From assembly GCA_003650255.1 (NCBI GenBank), contig QMOP01000092.1:1-5838 (forward strand): DNA of 5,838 bases, written 5' to 3'. The stretch's first letter is position 1. Each line of letters begins with the position of its first letter. The notes beneath the pieces are model-generated. The model searched no databases, was not told where the DNA came from, and saw only the letters and a list, made by a program, of their open reading frames with translations. Positions 1 to 5,838 of the stretch are shown here, in pieces. The translations under genes were made by a program, and so were the position numbers. Origin of the DNA: Caldisericota bacterium (lineage in GTDB: Bacteria; CG03; B21-G15).

Positions 1-2
1 AA

Positions 3-530
3 ATGGAAAAGTCCGGGTATTTGGTAATAGATGATTTTGATGATGGGGATCTTATATCAAAAATAGGGGGAACTGAAGGGACTTGGAACTGTAATCCTCA
101 GGATAAATCCCAATTCTGTAAGATGTATTTCTCAAAAGATACTCCAACAGGAGATGGGTATTCCATTAGATTAAGATATGATATAGATTCACCAATTACT
201 TATGATAGTGAATACCCAAATATTGCCTTCAATGGATTTTATATCAAATTGAATGGACTTGATATAAGTGGTTTTGATTATCTTGGGGTGAATTTAAAAG
301 GAACCACTCCACAGGTTAAAATGGAGGTAAAGTTTGAAGATGGAAATTTTGAGAAATTTATTATAAGGGGGATAAAAAGATTCTGGGATAAGTATTATGT
401 TTATTTAAAAAGAAAGGGGAGAGTTAAGGAAATTGTTTTTGTATTTGATAAAGATACACCTATTAGAGAAGGAGTGTTATATATTGATAATATTGTTTTA
501 AGAAAAAGGGAGTACAGGAGGATAGAATGA
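3..530 (+). CDS. CBM-like (galactose-binding fold) surface protein, 5' partial
   Basis: Predicted extracytoplasmic beta-sandwich protein resembling CBM11/CIA30-type carbohydrate-binding domains. The visible 175 residues begin MEKSGYLVIDDFDDGD and end with the strand GVLYIDNIVLRK; the 'DDFD' opening and closing 'Y-I-D-N-I' are typical of such modules. It is clearly paralogous to the proteins at 2912-3466 and 5345-5838: Trp28 and Cys39 (W-x10-C), the NGFYIKLNGLDIS stretch, and the IIRGIKRFW stretch all have counterparts. The Met at position 3 is probably internal. It aligns with the residue just after the lipid-attachment Cys of the 2912 paralog, and the preceding codon reads xAA, so a signal peptide probably lies left of the window. 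The stop overlaps the next start (ATGA), which suggests translational coupling. The ligand is unknown, and the carbohydrate-binding role is inferred from fold-like pattern only. No catalytic motif is visible. Confidence 0.7.
   Translation: MEKSGYLVIDDFDDGDLISKIGGTEGTWNCNPQDKSQFCKMYFSKDTPTGDGYSIRLRYDIDSPITYDSEYPNIAFNGFYIKLNGLDISGFDYLGVNLKGTTPQVKMEVKFEDGNFEKFIIRGIKRFWDKYYVYLKRKGRVKEIVFVFDKDTPIREGVLYIDNIVLRKREYRRIE
516..521 (+). promoter_or_regulatory. Shine-Dalgarno site for the beta-barrel gene
   Basis: A perfect AGGAGG lies five bases before the ATG at 527, inside the end of the upstream coding region. It supports that start and indicates that the downstream gene can recruit ribosomes directly as well as by coupling through the ATGA overlap. 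Confidence 0.75.
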
Positions 531-2878
531 GAGGAGTATTACTTTTTTTATCTTTTATTTTCATTTCAAACTTATGTTCTGAAGTGAAAGTAATAGCTGA
601 TTTTAAAAGTGTGTTTTCAAGAGATTTCTATTATTCAGATGAAAAGGGTTCAAGTGTATCAAGAAGGATTGAAGATGGAAAGGTTGTTATAGATTATGAT
701 GTTAAAGAGGGTGGATATGCTGGCTGGGGTGTGATTACAGAGGGTAATTTTCATGATTATGATTACCTAATAATAAGGTACAAAGGAGAGGCGATTCTCG
801 GTGTTAAGGATAAAATGGGAAGGGAGGAGAGAGTGGATCTACCTTTCCATACATCTTTAGAAGAGGAGTATGTAGAGATTTCAGAGTTTATGAATTTGAA
901 TTTGCATTTAATTGAGAATGTGAACTTCTCATTTCCTAAAGGAAAAGGAAGGTTTGTTGTTGATGAAATATCCCTTAAGAAAGAGGTAAAAAGGCCTAAG
1001 GTTGTAATTGATGATTTCAATAGGTCCACACTTTATTATGATTATTTTGTGGAAAGAGGAGGAGATGCTTCAGGGGAGGTTTCTTCTACAAGAAGCAGTT
1101 TTGAAGGGAGTTATGCTCTTGAATTTTCTTATTCAATAAAATCTGATTATTCTGGAAAAACATTCTCAGGATTTTTCTGGAGGGGGAGAACTATTAATTG
1201 GAAGAATGTTAAAAAGGTGTGTATATGGGTAAAGGGTGATGGAAATGAAAATATTTTAAGATTTATTCTTCGGGATAAGGATGGAGAGGTGTATGAAATG
1301 GAAAATGGAGAAATTCTTAAGAATTTAAGCTGGTATAGGTGGGAGATTGATTTAAAGGAAATTACCCTTACAGGAAAAGAGAGGAATGGGAAATTTGATG
1401 GTATGGTAGATTATTTTGGTTTTTATATTTTAAATAAAAAGGCGGGAATGGGTGATTCAGTGATAAATGGAAAAATAGTTTTTGATTTAATGGAAGCTGA
1501 AGGAGAAGAAGTAAATGCAGAGGATGCATCACCATTTTACAGAGAAATTAAAATACTACCACCTCCATTGAATTTTAGAGGGAAACTTGAAAATACTTAT
1601 TTTTGGACTCCAGAAGAGAAGAACAGAATTTATCATTTTGTTAATCTTTCTTATGATGCCTCATTTTCTGAGAAATTTTTTATTGAAGGAGAAATTGCGA
1701 CAGAGGTCAAAAATTTTGGAGAAGTGGTTGGGGAAGATGAAGAGGGAAATTTTGAGACATATTTTCCTCAGTTTAATTCACCAAAACTTCTTCTAATAGG
1801 AAAGAATATAGCAAAGGGAATTGAGGAGATTAGAGTTGGAAATTTATGGATTGATTATGGGGTATATCTTTTTTATCCAAACTGGGGATTTAAAGGGGTT
1901 TCAATTTTGAATAAATTTTCTAATTTTTTAACTGGTGAATTATTTTTTATCAAAAGAAGATTTAACTCGTTTACCGTTGGAGTGAGAGAGAGATGTTTTA
2001 AAAAGGATTTTTCAATAGAAGTTAAAGGTGTTTATGATAGAGAGACAGCAAGGTACCCTTTTAGTGGTGAGGAGTGGAAAATAGGAGATATTTCAAGAGA
2101 ATTTGCATATATAGTATCATTAAGGAGAAAATTTAGGAAATTTGACTTTGAGTTATCTTATGGAAGTAATTATAAAAGGGAGTATGCAGTTGCTTCAAAT
2201 AAGGATCCATTTAATCCAGAATACGATATAAAACTTTCTTCTTCACCAAAGAAAGAAGGAGAACTTATTCAGTTAAATATTAATGGAAACCTTTTGAGTA
2301 GATTAAATTTTTCCTTTTATTTAAGAAAAATAGGAGAAAATTTTGAACCAAGATGGAGAGGGTGTAAAGATGATTTCGGTGATATTTATGGAAATCAGGA
2401 GGGGTATAATGTAAGGTCGGATTGGGAACTGGTTAGAAATTTTCATTTTATATATGAGTTTGATTCTATAAAAAGGTTGAGTAATAAGAATGACAAGAGA
2501 ATTATAAGAAGAGGTGGATTAAGGGTGAGGCCTGTAAGAGAACTTGAGTTTGCTCTTTTCTGTGAAAATAAAGAGGATAGGAATACAAAATTGGAGAAAA
2601 ATGAAGAAGTGGATTCCATTGAGTTTTATTTGAGAAAGGAGTATTTTAATAACTTTTATTTTACTATTGATTTAAAAAGGGAAGAAATATTTCATCCTTT
2701 GCAGGAGAGCCAATACTCAACTGATGTTTTTCAATTAAAAGGAGAGTATTACATTTCTTCCAATATAAAATTATTATTTGATTATGTTAAAACAAGATAT
2801 GGCCTTGAAGAATGGAAGGAAATAGGGTATCCTTATAATGATAATCATTTTAAAATAAGTTTTGAATTGAAGTTTTAA
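527..2878 (+). CDS. Outer-membrane beta-barrel protein with two N-terminal CBM-like domains
   Basis: A 783-residue protein of unknown specific function, predicted to sit in the outer membrane. Residues 1-18 form a signal peptide (MRGVLLFLSFIFIS core); Cys17 lacks a proper lipobox, so signal peptidase I processing is more likely. Residues about 19-152 and 156-325 look like two galactose-binding-fold modules. The second opens with VVIDDFN, contains WVKGDGNE and ends near KIVFDLME, a pattern like CBM11/CIA30 domains. After a Pro-rich linker (ILPPPLNF, about residue 345), residues 355-783 show alternating aromatic/hydrophobic and polar strands with charged turns. The protein ends HFKISFELKF, with the C-terminal Phe typical of BamA-assembled barrels. 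No TonB box or plug domain was recognised, so a porin-like or structural barrel is more likely than a TonB receptor. The start is set by AGGAGG and the ATGA overlap with the gene before it. The barrel call rests on pattern reading, not a profile search. Confidence 0.7.
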   Translation: MRGVLLFLSFIFISNLCSEVKVIADFKSVFSRDFYYSDEKGSSVSRRIEDGKVVIDYDVKEGGYAGWGVITEGNFHDYDYLIIRYKGEAILGVKDKMGREERVDLPFHTSLEEEYVEISEFMNLNLHLIENVNFSFPKGKGRFVVDEISLKKEVKRPKVVIDDFNRSTLYYDYFVERGGDASGEVSSTRSSFEGSYALEFSYSIKSDYSGKTFSGFFWRGRTINWKNVKKVCIWVKGDGNENILRFILRDKDGEVYEMENGEILKNLSWYRWEIDLKEITLTGKERNGKFDGMVDYFGFYILNKKAGMGDSVINGKIVFDLMEAEGEEVNAEDASPFYREIKILPPPLNFRGKLENTYFWTPEEKNRIYHFVNLSYDASFSEKFFIEGEIATEVKNFGEVVGEDEEGNFETYFPQFNSPKLLLIGKNIAKGIEEIRVGNLWIDYGVYLFYPNWGFKGVSILNKFSNFLTGELFFIKRRFNSFTVGVRERCFKKDFSIEVKGVYDRETARYPFSGEEWKIGDISREFAYIVSLRRKFRKFDFELSYGSNYKREYAVASNKDPFNPEYDIKLSSSPKKEGELIQLNINGNLLSRLNFSFYLRKIGENFEPRWRGCKDDFGDIYGNQEGYNVRSDWELVRNFHFIYEFDSIKRLSNKNDKRIIRRGGLRVRPVRELEFALFCENKEDRNTKLEKNEEVDSIEFYLRKEYFNNFYFTIDLKREEIFHPLQESQYSTDVFQLKGEYYISSNIKLLFDYVKTRYGLEEWKEIGYPYNDNHFKISFELKF

Positions 2879-2896
2879 TATGAGATACTATAATTT

Positions 2897-2903
2897 AAGG
2901 AGG
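2897..2903 (+). promoter_or_regulatory. Shine-Dalgarno site for the lipoprotein gene
   Basis: AAGGAGG ends eight bases before the ATG at 2912, in the 33-base gap after the beta-barrel gene. It fixes the start that gives an intact lipoprotein signal. Confidence 0.8.
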
Positions 2904-2911
2904 AAGCGAAA

Positions 2912-3466
2912 ATGAGGAAGTTCTTGTTTTTTGCTTTTTTTCTGTTGTTTGTTTCATGTGCTAAAAAAGAGGAGGGGTTATTGATTGCAAATTTTGAACT
3001 TCTTGAGAAAATCAATGCTCTTGGAGGAGGTTTCGGAGCATGGAATAAAGATCCTTCGGATAGTACCCAGTTTTGTGAAGAGAGCATTGTGAAAGGAAGA
3101 GACGGATATGTTTTGAAACTTGTATATGATGTTGATTCACCCAACCCAGCATACAATGGTTTCTGGATGAAGTTAAATGGTGCTGATTTTTCAAAATATA
3201 AAAAAATATCACTTTTAATTAAAGGTGATGAGACAGCAGGATTTACAGATACAATAAAGGTTGAGTTGAAGAATAAAAAAGGAGAGGTTGGAAGAAGTTA
3301 TATAAGAGGTATAACTTCAAACTGGAAGGAGTATGAAATCCCTTTTGAGAGTTTTAGAGGGATAAAGGATTTTTCTGAAATGGATGAGTTTGTTATTGTG
3401 TTTGCTGATACATTTTGTAAGCCAAAGGTTGGTGTTATTTATGTGGATGATATAAAAGTCAAATGA
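2912..3466 (+). CDS. CBM-like lipoprotein (complete paralog)
   Basis: A 184-residue predicted lipoprotein and the only full-length member of the three-gene family in the window. The short signal MRKFLFFAFFLLFVSC has Arg2-Lys3, a hydrophobic core and a lipobox-like FVSC with Cys16 as the lipid-attachment site. Residue +2 is Ala, not Asp, which is compatible with outer-membrane sorting. The mature part is a single beta-sandwich-like domain: GLLIANFE at the start, Trp44 and Cys55 (W-x10-C), YNGFWMKLNGADFS around residues 81-94, ISLLIKGDE, SYIRGITSNWKEYEIPF, and the closing strand VGVIYVDDIKVK. This pattern resembles CBM11/CIA30-type domains, but sugar binding is inferred. It is placed 33 bases after the beta-barrel gene and probably shares its transcript, so the two products may work together at the outer membrane. 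No enzymatic residues were recognised. Confidence 0.75.
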   Translation: MRKFLFFAFFLLFVSCAKKEEGLLIANFELLEKINALGGGFGAWNKDPSDSTQFCEESIVKGRDGYVLKLVYDVDSPNPAYNGFWMKLNGADFSKYKKISLLIKGDETAGFTDTIKVELKNKKGEVGRSYIRGITSNWKEYEIPFESFRGIKDFSEMDEFVIVFADTFCKPKVGVIYVDDIKVK

Positions 3467-3545
3467 TTTTTTGATTTATTTATTCTAGCCCGTTGAAAAA
3501 GAATGAGTTTTTAAAGGGAGAGTATAGTTTTGAACGGTTAAAAAG
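3467..3545 (+). other. 79-base intergenic gap, possible operon boundary
   Basis: This is the largest non-coding stretch in the window. It begins with a weak AT-rich inverted repeat around 3456-3477 overlapping the upstream stop, followed by T-rich sequence. A TTGAAA at 3493 and a TATAGT at 3523 are 24 bases apart, too far for a normal sigma-70 promoter. The 15 bases before the next ATG lack a clear Shine-Dalgarno. A transcription boundary here is possible but not shown. Confidence 0.3.
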
Positions 3546-4895
3546 ATGAGTAAAAAGATTCTTCTTCTTGGAAAAACACCACTTGAGGTTAAATCATGGC
3601 TTGAATCCCTTGGATTTGAGACGGTTGTGGCAATGGATGTTTCAACAGGAATTGAAATTCTTGAAAAGGATGGAATAGATATGGTTCTTCTTGATTTAAT
3701 TCTTGAAGAGGGAAATGGACTTGAATTTCTTAAAAAACTGGATGAAATTTCTTCTCCACCTCCAATAATTATTATAACCAGTGTTAGCAAGAGAATAGCG
3801 GGTAAGGTTGCTTCTGATGAAGGAGTTTTTGCTTATTTTGAGAAACCCATTGATAAGGAACTTTTGTTAAAAAGGATAAATTATGCTTTTAGATTCAAGG
3901 AAATCTTTTCCTCTGGTAAGGTGAAGAGATTACCATCTTTGAAAAAATTAAAAGGAGAATGGGGAAAAAGGATAAAGGAGATTTTAGAGGAGGTAAAGAG
4001 AATAAAGATAAGAGAGGTTGAGGAGAGTATTAAAAAAGGAAATCCAGAAAGGGCACTTGAAATAATATCTTTTTTAAGGAGATTTATCGATGAAGATTTT
4101 GATGATTTGGTGAGGAAGGCATTTTCTTCTCATGTGGAGGGAAGAGGTAAAGAAGAAAAAAAACTTGATTTGAGTTCAAAAATTAGAGAAGCATGGAATT
4201 TATATCTTTCAGGAAACTATCAAGAATCTCTTAATATTGTCAAAGAATTACTTCTGGAAGAAGAGAAAGTTGAATCAGTAAAAATTTTGAATGCTATTCT
4301 TTCAAGGCAGGAGTTTGAAGAAGAAGAGGAAAGGGCAAGAAAGGCAATAAAGAAGAAAAGAGAAAAAGAAGTTAAGAATCCATTTGGCTATTCTTCACTT
4401 TTATTTTTTATTGTGTCCTTATTTTATTTTCCACAAATATTTGCTCCACTTTCAATAATTATGGGTGTTGTTGCTTTGAAAACAGGAAGTAAAAGGGCTG
4501 GAATTTTAGGAATTTCTCTTTCCACAGTTTTGGTTATACTCCTTGTTATAGGTGTTGAATTTGGGATGGAACGAATTTTATCCAAGGTTAAAAAGGGAGA
4601 GGAGAAATATTTTAAAATAAATGTTTCTACGAATGTTTTGGATTATAAAAATAGTAATGAGATTTTAGTAAAGTATAGGGTGAAGAAAAGTGGAAAAGTT
4701 AAGGTATGGGTTGAGTCTCTCTATAGGAAAGGAGTTGTTAAAGCTCTTGATGATGGATGGAAGGAAAAGGGAAGGTACGTTGTTGAGTGGGATGGTAGAG
4801 ATGAAAAAGGAAACTTATTAGAGAGGGGAGTTTATCTTATCTGTGTGAAACAGGGAAAAAGGAAGGAAGAGATAGGGGTATATATTTCCAGATGA
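3546..4895 (+). CDS. Degenerate receiver-domain membrane protein with FlgD-type Ig-like C-terminus
   Basis: A 449-residue chimeric protein. Residues 1-118 read as a response-regulator receiver: the phospho-acceptor is Asp50 (VLLDLIL), with Thr78, Tyr97 and the Lys100-Pro101 pair. The acidic pair that normally binds Mg2+ after the first strand is replaced by Gly9-Lys10, so phosphorylation may be lost or altered. Residues about 130-275 are charged and helical. They include TPR-like pieces (GNPERALEII; AWNLYLSGNYQESLNIVKEL) and a Glu/Lys-rich coiled-coil-like stretch. Residues about 281-338 form a membrane block (30 hydrophobic residues broken by Pro, a KTGSKRAG loop, then a second helix) reminiscent of DUF4190-type proteins. 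Residues about 355-449 resemble the FlgD Ig-like fold: KVKVWVES, YVVEWDGRDEKGN, ERGVYLICVKQG. The next gene, a pilin-like gene, overlaps its stop by ATGA, which suggests a shared role. Only one ATG fits, since TGA at 3531 closes the frame upstream; no good ribosome site is seen. Function is unknown. Confidence 0.75.
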   Translation: MSKKILLLGKTPLEVKSWLESLGFETVVAMDVSTGIEILEKDGIDMVLLDLILEEGNGLEFLKKLDEISSPPPIIIITSVSKRIAGKVASDEGVFAYFEKPIDKELLLKRINYAFRFKEIFSSGKVKRLPSLKKLKGEWGKRIKEILEEVKRIKIREVEESIKKGNPERALEIISFLRRFIDEDFDDLVRKAFSSHVEGRGKEEKKLDLSSKIREAWNLYLSGNYQESLNIVKELLLEEEKVESVKILNAILSRQEFEEEEERARKAIKKKREKEVKNPFGYSSLLFFIVSLFYFPQIFAPLSIIMGVVALKTGSKRAGILGISLSTVLVILLVIGVEFGMERILSKVKKGEEKYFKINVSTNVLDYKNSNEILVKYRVKKSGKVKVWVESLYRKGVVKALDDGWKEKGRYVVEWDGRDEKGNLLERGVYLICVKQGKRKEEIGVYISR

Positions 4896-5338
4896 AAAGA
4901 AAAGGTTTTACTTTGATAGAACTTATGATGGTTATTGCTATTATCGGTTTTATTGCTGCAATTGCAATTCCAAAATTTTCAGATATGATTAGAAGAGCAA
5001 AGGAGGCAGCAACAAAAGGAAGACTTGGTGCAATGAGAAGTGCACTTACCATTTATTATGGAGATAATGAAGGAATTTTTCCACAAAATCTTGGAGATCT
5101 TAAAGGACTTGGATACCTTACATTTGTGGGAGAGGAGGAAAGTGCTGTTCCATATGAGGAGGTTGGAGATGGCCCAATGCCTGGAAATCAGGTAACTGAC
5201 TGGGATGGATGGAGTGAGGTTGGACAACTTGAAGCAGCAGCAGCTCAGGGAGGCTGGAATTACTGGAGCAGAAAAGGATATGTCTGGATTGATGAGGACG
5301 GAACAGATTTAAAAGGAGAAGAGTATAGATACTGGTGA
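4892..5338 (+). CDS. Type IV pilin / GspG-like pseudopilin precursor
   Basis: A 148-residue prepilin. The N-terminus MKRKGFTLIELMMVIAIIG is a textbook class III signal: prepilin peptidase should cut after Gly5 and methylate Phe6. Glu10 is the conserved +5 Glu, followed by a hydrophobic helix with Pro27 (mature Pro22). Next come an amphipathic helix (RRAKEAATKGRLGAMRSAL), then YYGDNEGIFPQNL, the usual layout of GspG-type pseudopilins and many small bacterial pilins. The C-terminal half is acidic and aromatic, with six Trp in the last 45 residues, ending GEEYRYW. Its ATG overlaps the stop of the receiver/FlgD-like gene (ATGA). Only a distant AGGGG (4874-4878) could serve as ribosome site, so translation probably depends on coupling. 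No prepilin peptidase, secretion ATPase or other pilus gene is in the window, so pilus versus type II secretion cannot be decided. Confidence 0.9.
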   Translation: MKRKGFTLIELMMVIAIIGFIAAIAIPKFSDMIRRAKEAATKGRLGAMRSALTIYYGDNEGIFPQNLGDLKGLGYLTFVGEEESAVPYEEVGDGPMPGNQVTDWDGWSEVGQLEAAAAQGGWNYWSRKGYVWIDEDGTDLKGEEYRYW

Positions 5339-5344
5339 GGTTGA

Positions 5345-5838
5345 ATGATTTGTTTAATTTTTTTCTTTATTTTAAACTGTAAGGAGATATTTTTAAATTT
5401 GATGGATTTTGAGAAGAATATTGAGATAAATCTTTTGGGGGGAAGGAGTGATGTATGGGAGAAGATTCCGGATGAAATAGAGATTGAGTATTGTAGAAAA
5501 AGAGTGATAAAAGAGAAGGGGAATTCATATTTAATGCTTAGATATAAACTAACAAAAAATGACTACAATGGTTACTATTTAAAGTTGAAGGGAAAGGATT
5601 TAAGGGCATATCAATTTTTAAGTTTCAGGATAAAAGGGGGAAGAAAATCGCCGAAAGTAATAAAGATAGAGATTAAGAATATTGATAATGAGGTTGGAAG
5701 GTATTATATAAAGGGGATTAAAAAGAGATGGAAAGAGGTAAGGATACCTTTAAGGGATTTCAGAGGAATAAAAAACTTTAAGAGAATGACAGAACTTGTT
5801 TTTGTGCTTGAAGGAAGTATACTTGGTGATGATGAGGG
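5345..5838 (+). CDS. CBM-like surface protein, third paralog, 3' partial
   Basis: An open frame from ATG 5345 to the window edge (164 full codons, no stop), six bases after the pilin stop. A GGTGAGG spanning that stop (5334-5340) serves as ribosome site, and a TGA at 5342 rules out a longer start. It belongs to the same family as the proteins at 3-530 and 2912-3466: Trp38 and Cys50, DYNGYYLKLKGKDLRAY, FRIKGG, VGRYYIKGIKKRWKEVRIPL, FRGIKNFKRM. By comparison with the 2912 paralog only about a dozen residues are missing, including the final 'V-I-Y-V-D-D-I' type strand. The N-terminus MICLIFFFILNCKE is hydrophobic with Cys12 in a lipobox-like place. It lacks a positive charge before the core and has Asn at -1, so lipidation is uncertain. 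Export and a carbohydrate-binding-like fold are inferred from the family. It is more basic than its two paralogs. Confidence 0.75.
   Translation, partial: MICLIFFFILNCKEIFLNLMDFEKNIEINLLGGRSDVWEKIPDEIEIEYCRKRVIKEKGNSYLMLRYKLTKNDYNGYYLKLKGKDLRAYQFLSFRIKGGRKSPKVIKIEIKNIDNEVGRYYIKGIKKRWKEVRIPLRDFRGIKNFKRMTELVFVLEGSILGDDE

Noticed and set aside
763..1029. Antisense open frame of 88 codons inside the barrel gene
   Set aside because: It is opposite a well-supported gene, has no ribosome site or recognisable domain, and has the Ser/Ile/Leu-rich composition expected from reversing purine-rich coding DNA.
1587..1796. Same-strand open frame of 69 codons within the barrel gene
   Set aside because: An out-of-frame shadow of the long barrel frame with no domain or independent signals.
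2867..2894. TTGAAG, 16-base spacer, perfect TATAAT: a sigma-70-like promoter before the lipoprotein gene
   Set aside because: Transcription would begin near 2901, inside the Shine-Dalgarno, leaving the message without its ribosome site. Such hexamers are expected by chance in AT-rich DNA.
2875..3212. Two antisense open frames over the lipoprotein gene
   Set aside because: The + strand lipoprotein has a good ribosome site, signal and paralogs; the antisense frames have none of these.
3456..3477. Inverted repeat AAGTCAAA / TTTGATTT followed by T-rich sequence, a possible terminator
   Set aside because: The stem is short, almost all A-T with one G-T pair, and overlaps the stop codon; it is too weak to call.
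3485..3790. Antisense open frame of 101 codons over the start of the receiver gene
   Set aside because: It covers the conserved receiver coding region, and its Ser/Ile-rich product looks like a reverse-complement shadow.
4837..5227. Two antisense open frames over the pilin gene
   Set aside because: The pilin frame is unmistakable; these are shadows without support.
5232..5245. Short GCAGCAGCAG run, a possible microsatellite
   Set aside because: Only a few Ala codons within the pilin frame; too short to be a meaningful repeat tract.

Overview
The window looks like bacterial chromosome from a low-GC, Gram-negative-type (diderm) organism. An outer-membrane beta-barrel candidate ending in Phe, lipoprotein-like signals and a type IV pilin-like precursor point to two membranes. 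Arginine is written almost only as AGA/AGG, the coding strand is very purine-rich, and the proteins are rich in Lys, Glu and Ile. That style is common in thermophilic or uncultured candidate lineages such as WOR-3- or Omnitrophota-like bacteria. This placement is inference from composition and gene types; no marker gene is present to fix the taxon.

All six genes lie on the + strand and are tightly packed. They are: (1) a 5'-truncated, galactose-binding-fold-like surface protein (3-530); (2) a 783-residue protein with a signal peptide, two predicted N-terminal carbohydrate-binding-module-like domains and a C-terminal outer-membrane beta-barrel (527-2878, overlapping gene 1 by ATGA); (3) a complete lipoprotein paralogous to gene 1 (2912-3466); (4) a chimeric membrane protein with a degenerate response-regulator receiver, a helical linker, a transmembrane block and a FlgD-type Ig-like C-terminus (3546-4895); (5) a type IV pilin/GspG-like pseudopilin (4892-5338, overlapping gene 4 by ATGA); and (6) a third paralog of genes 1 and 3, starting at 5345 and running off the right edge.

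The most notable structure is the family of three diverged paralogous beta-sandwich proteins spread along one gene string, together with a barrel protein that carries similar modules. With the pilin and the receiver/FlgD-like protein, this suggests an envelope or cell-surface assembly, perhaps for binding or handling glycans. No enzyme, transporter or secretion ATPase is present, so the function stays open. No RNA gene, CRISPR array, mobile element or convincing terminator was seen. The longest stretch without a gene is the 79-base gap before gene 4.
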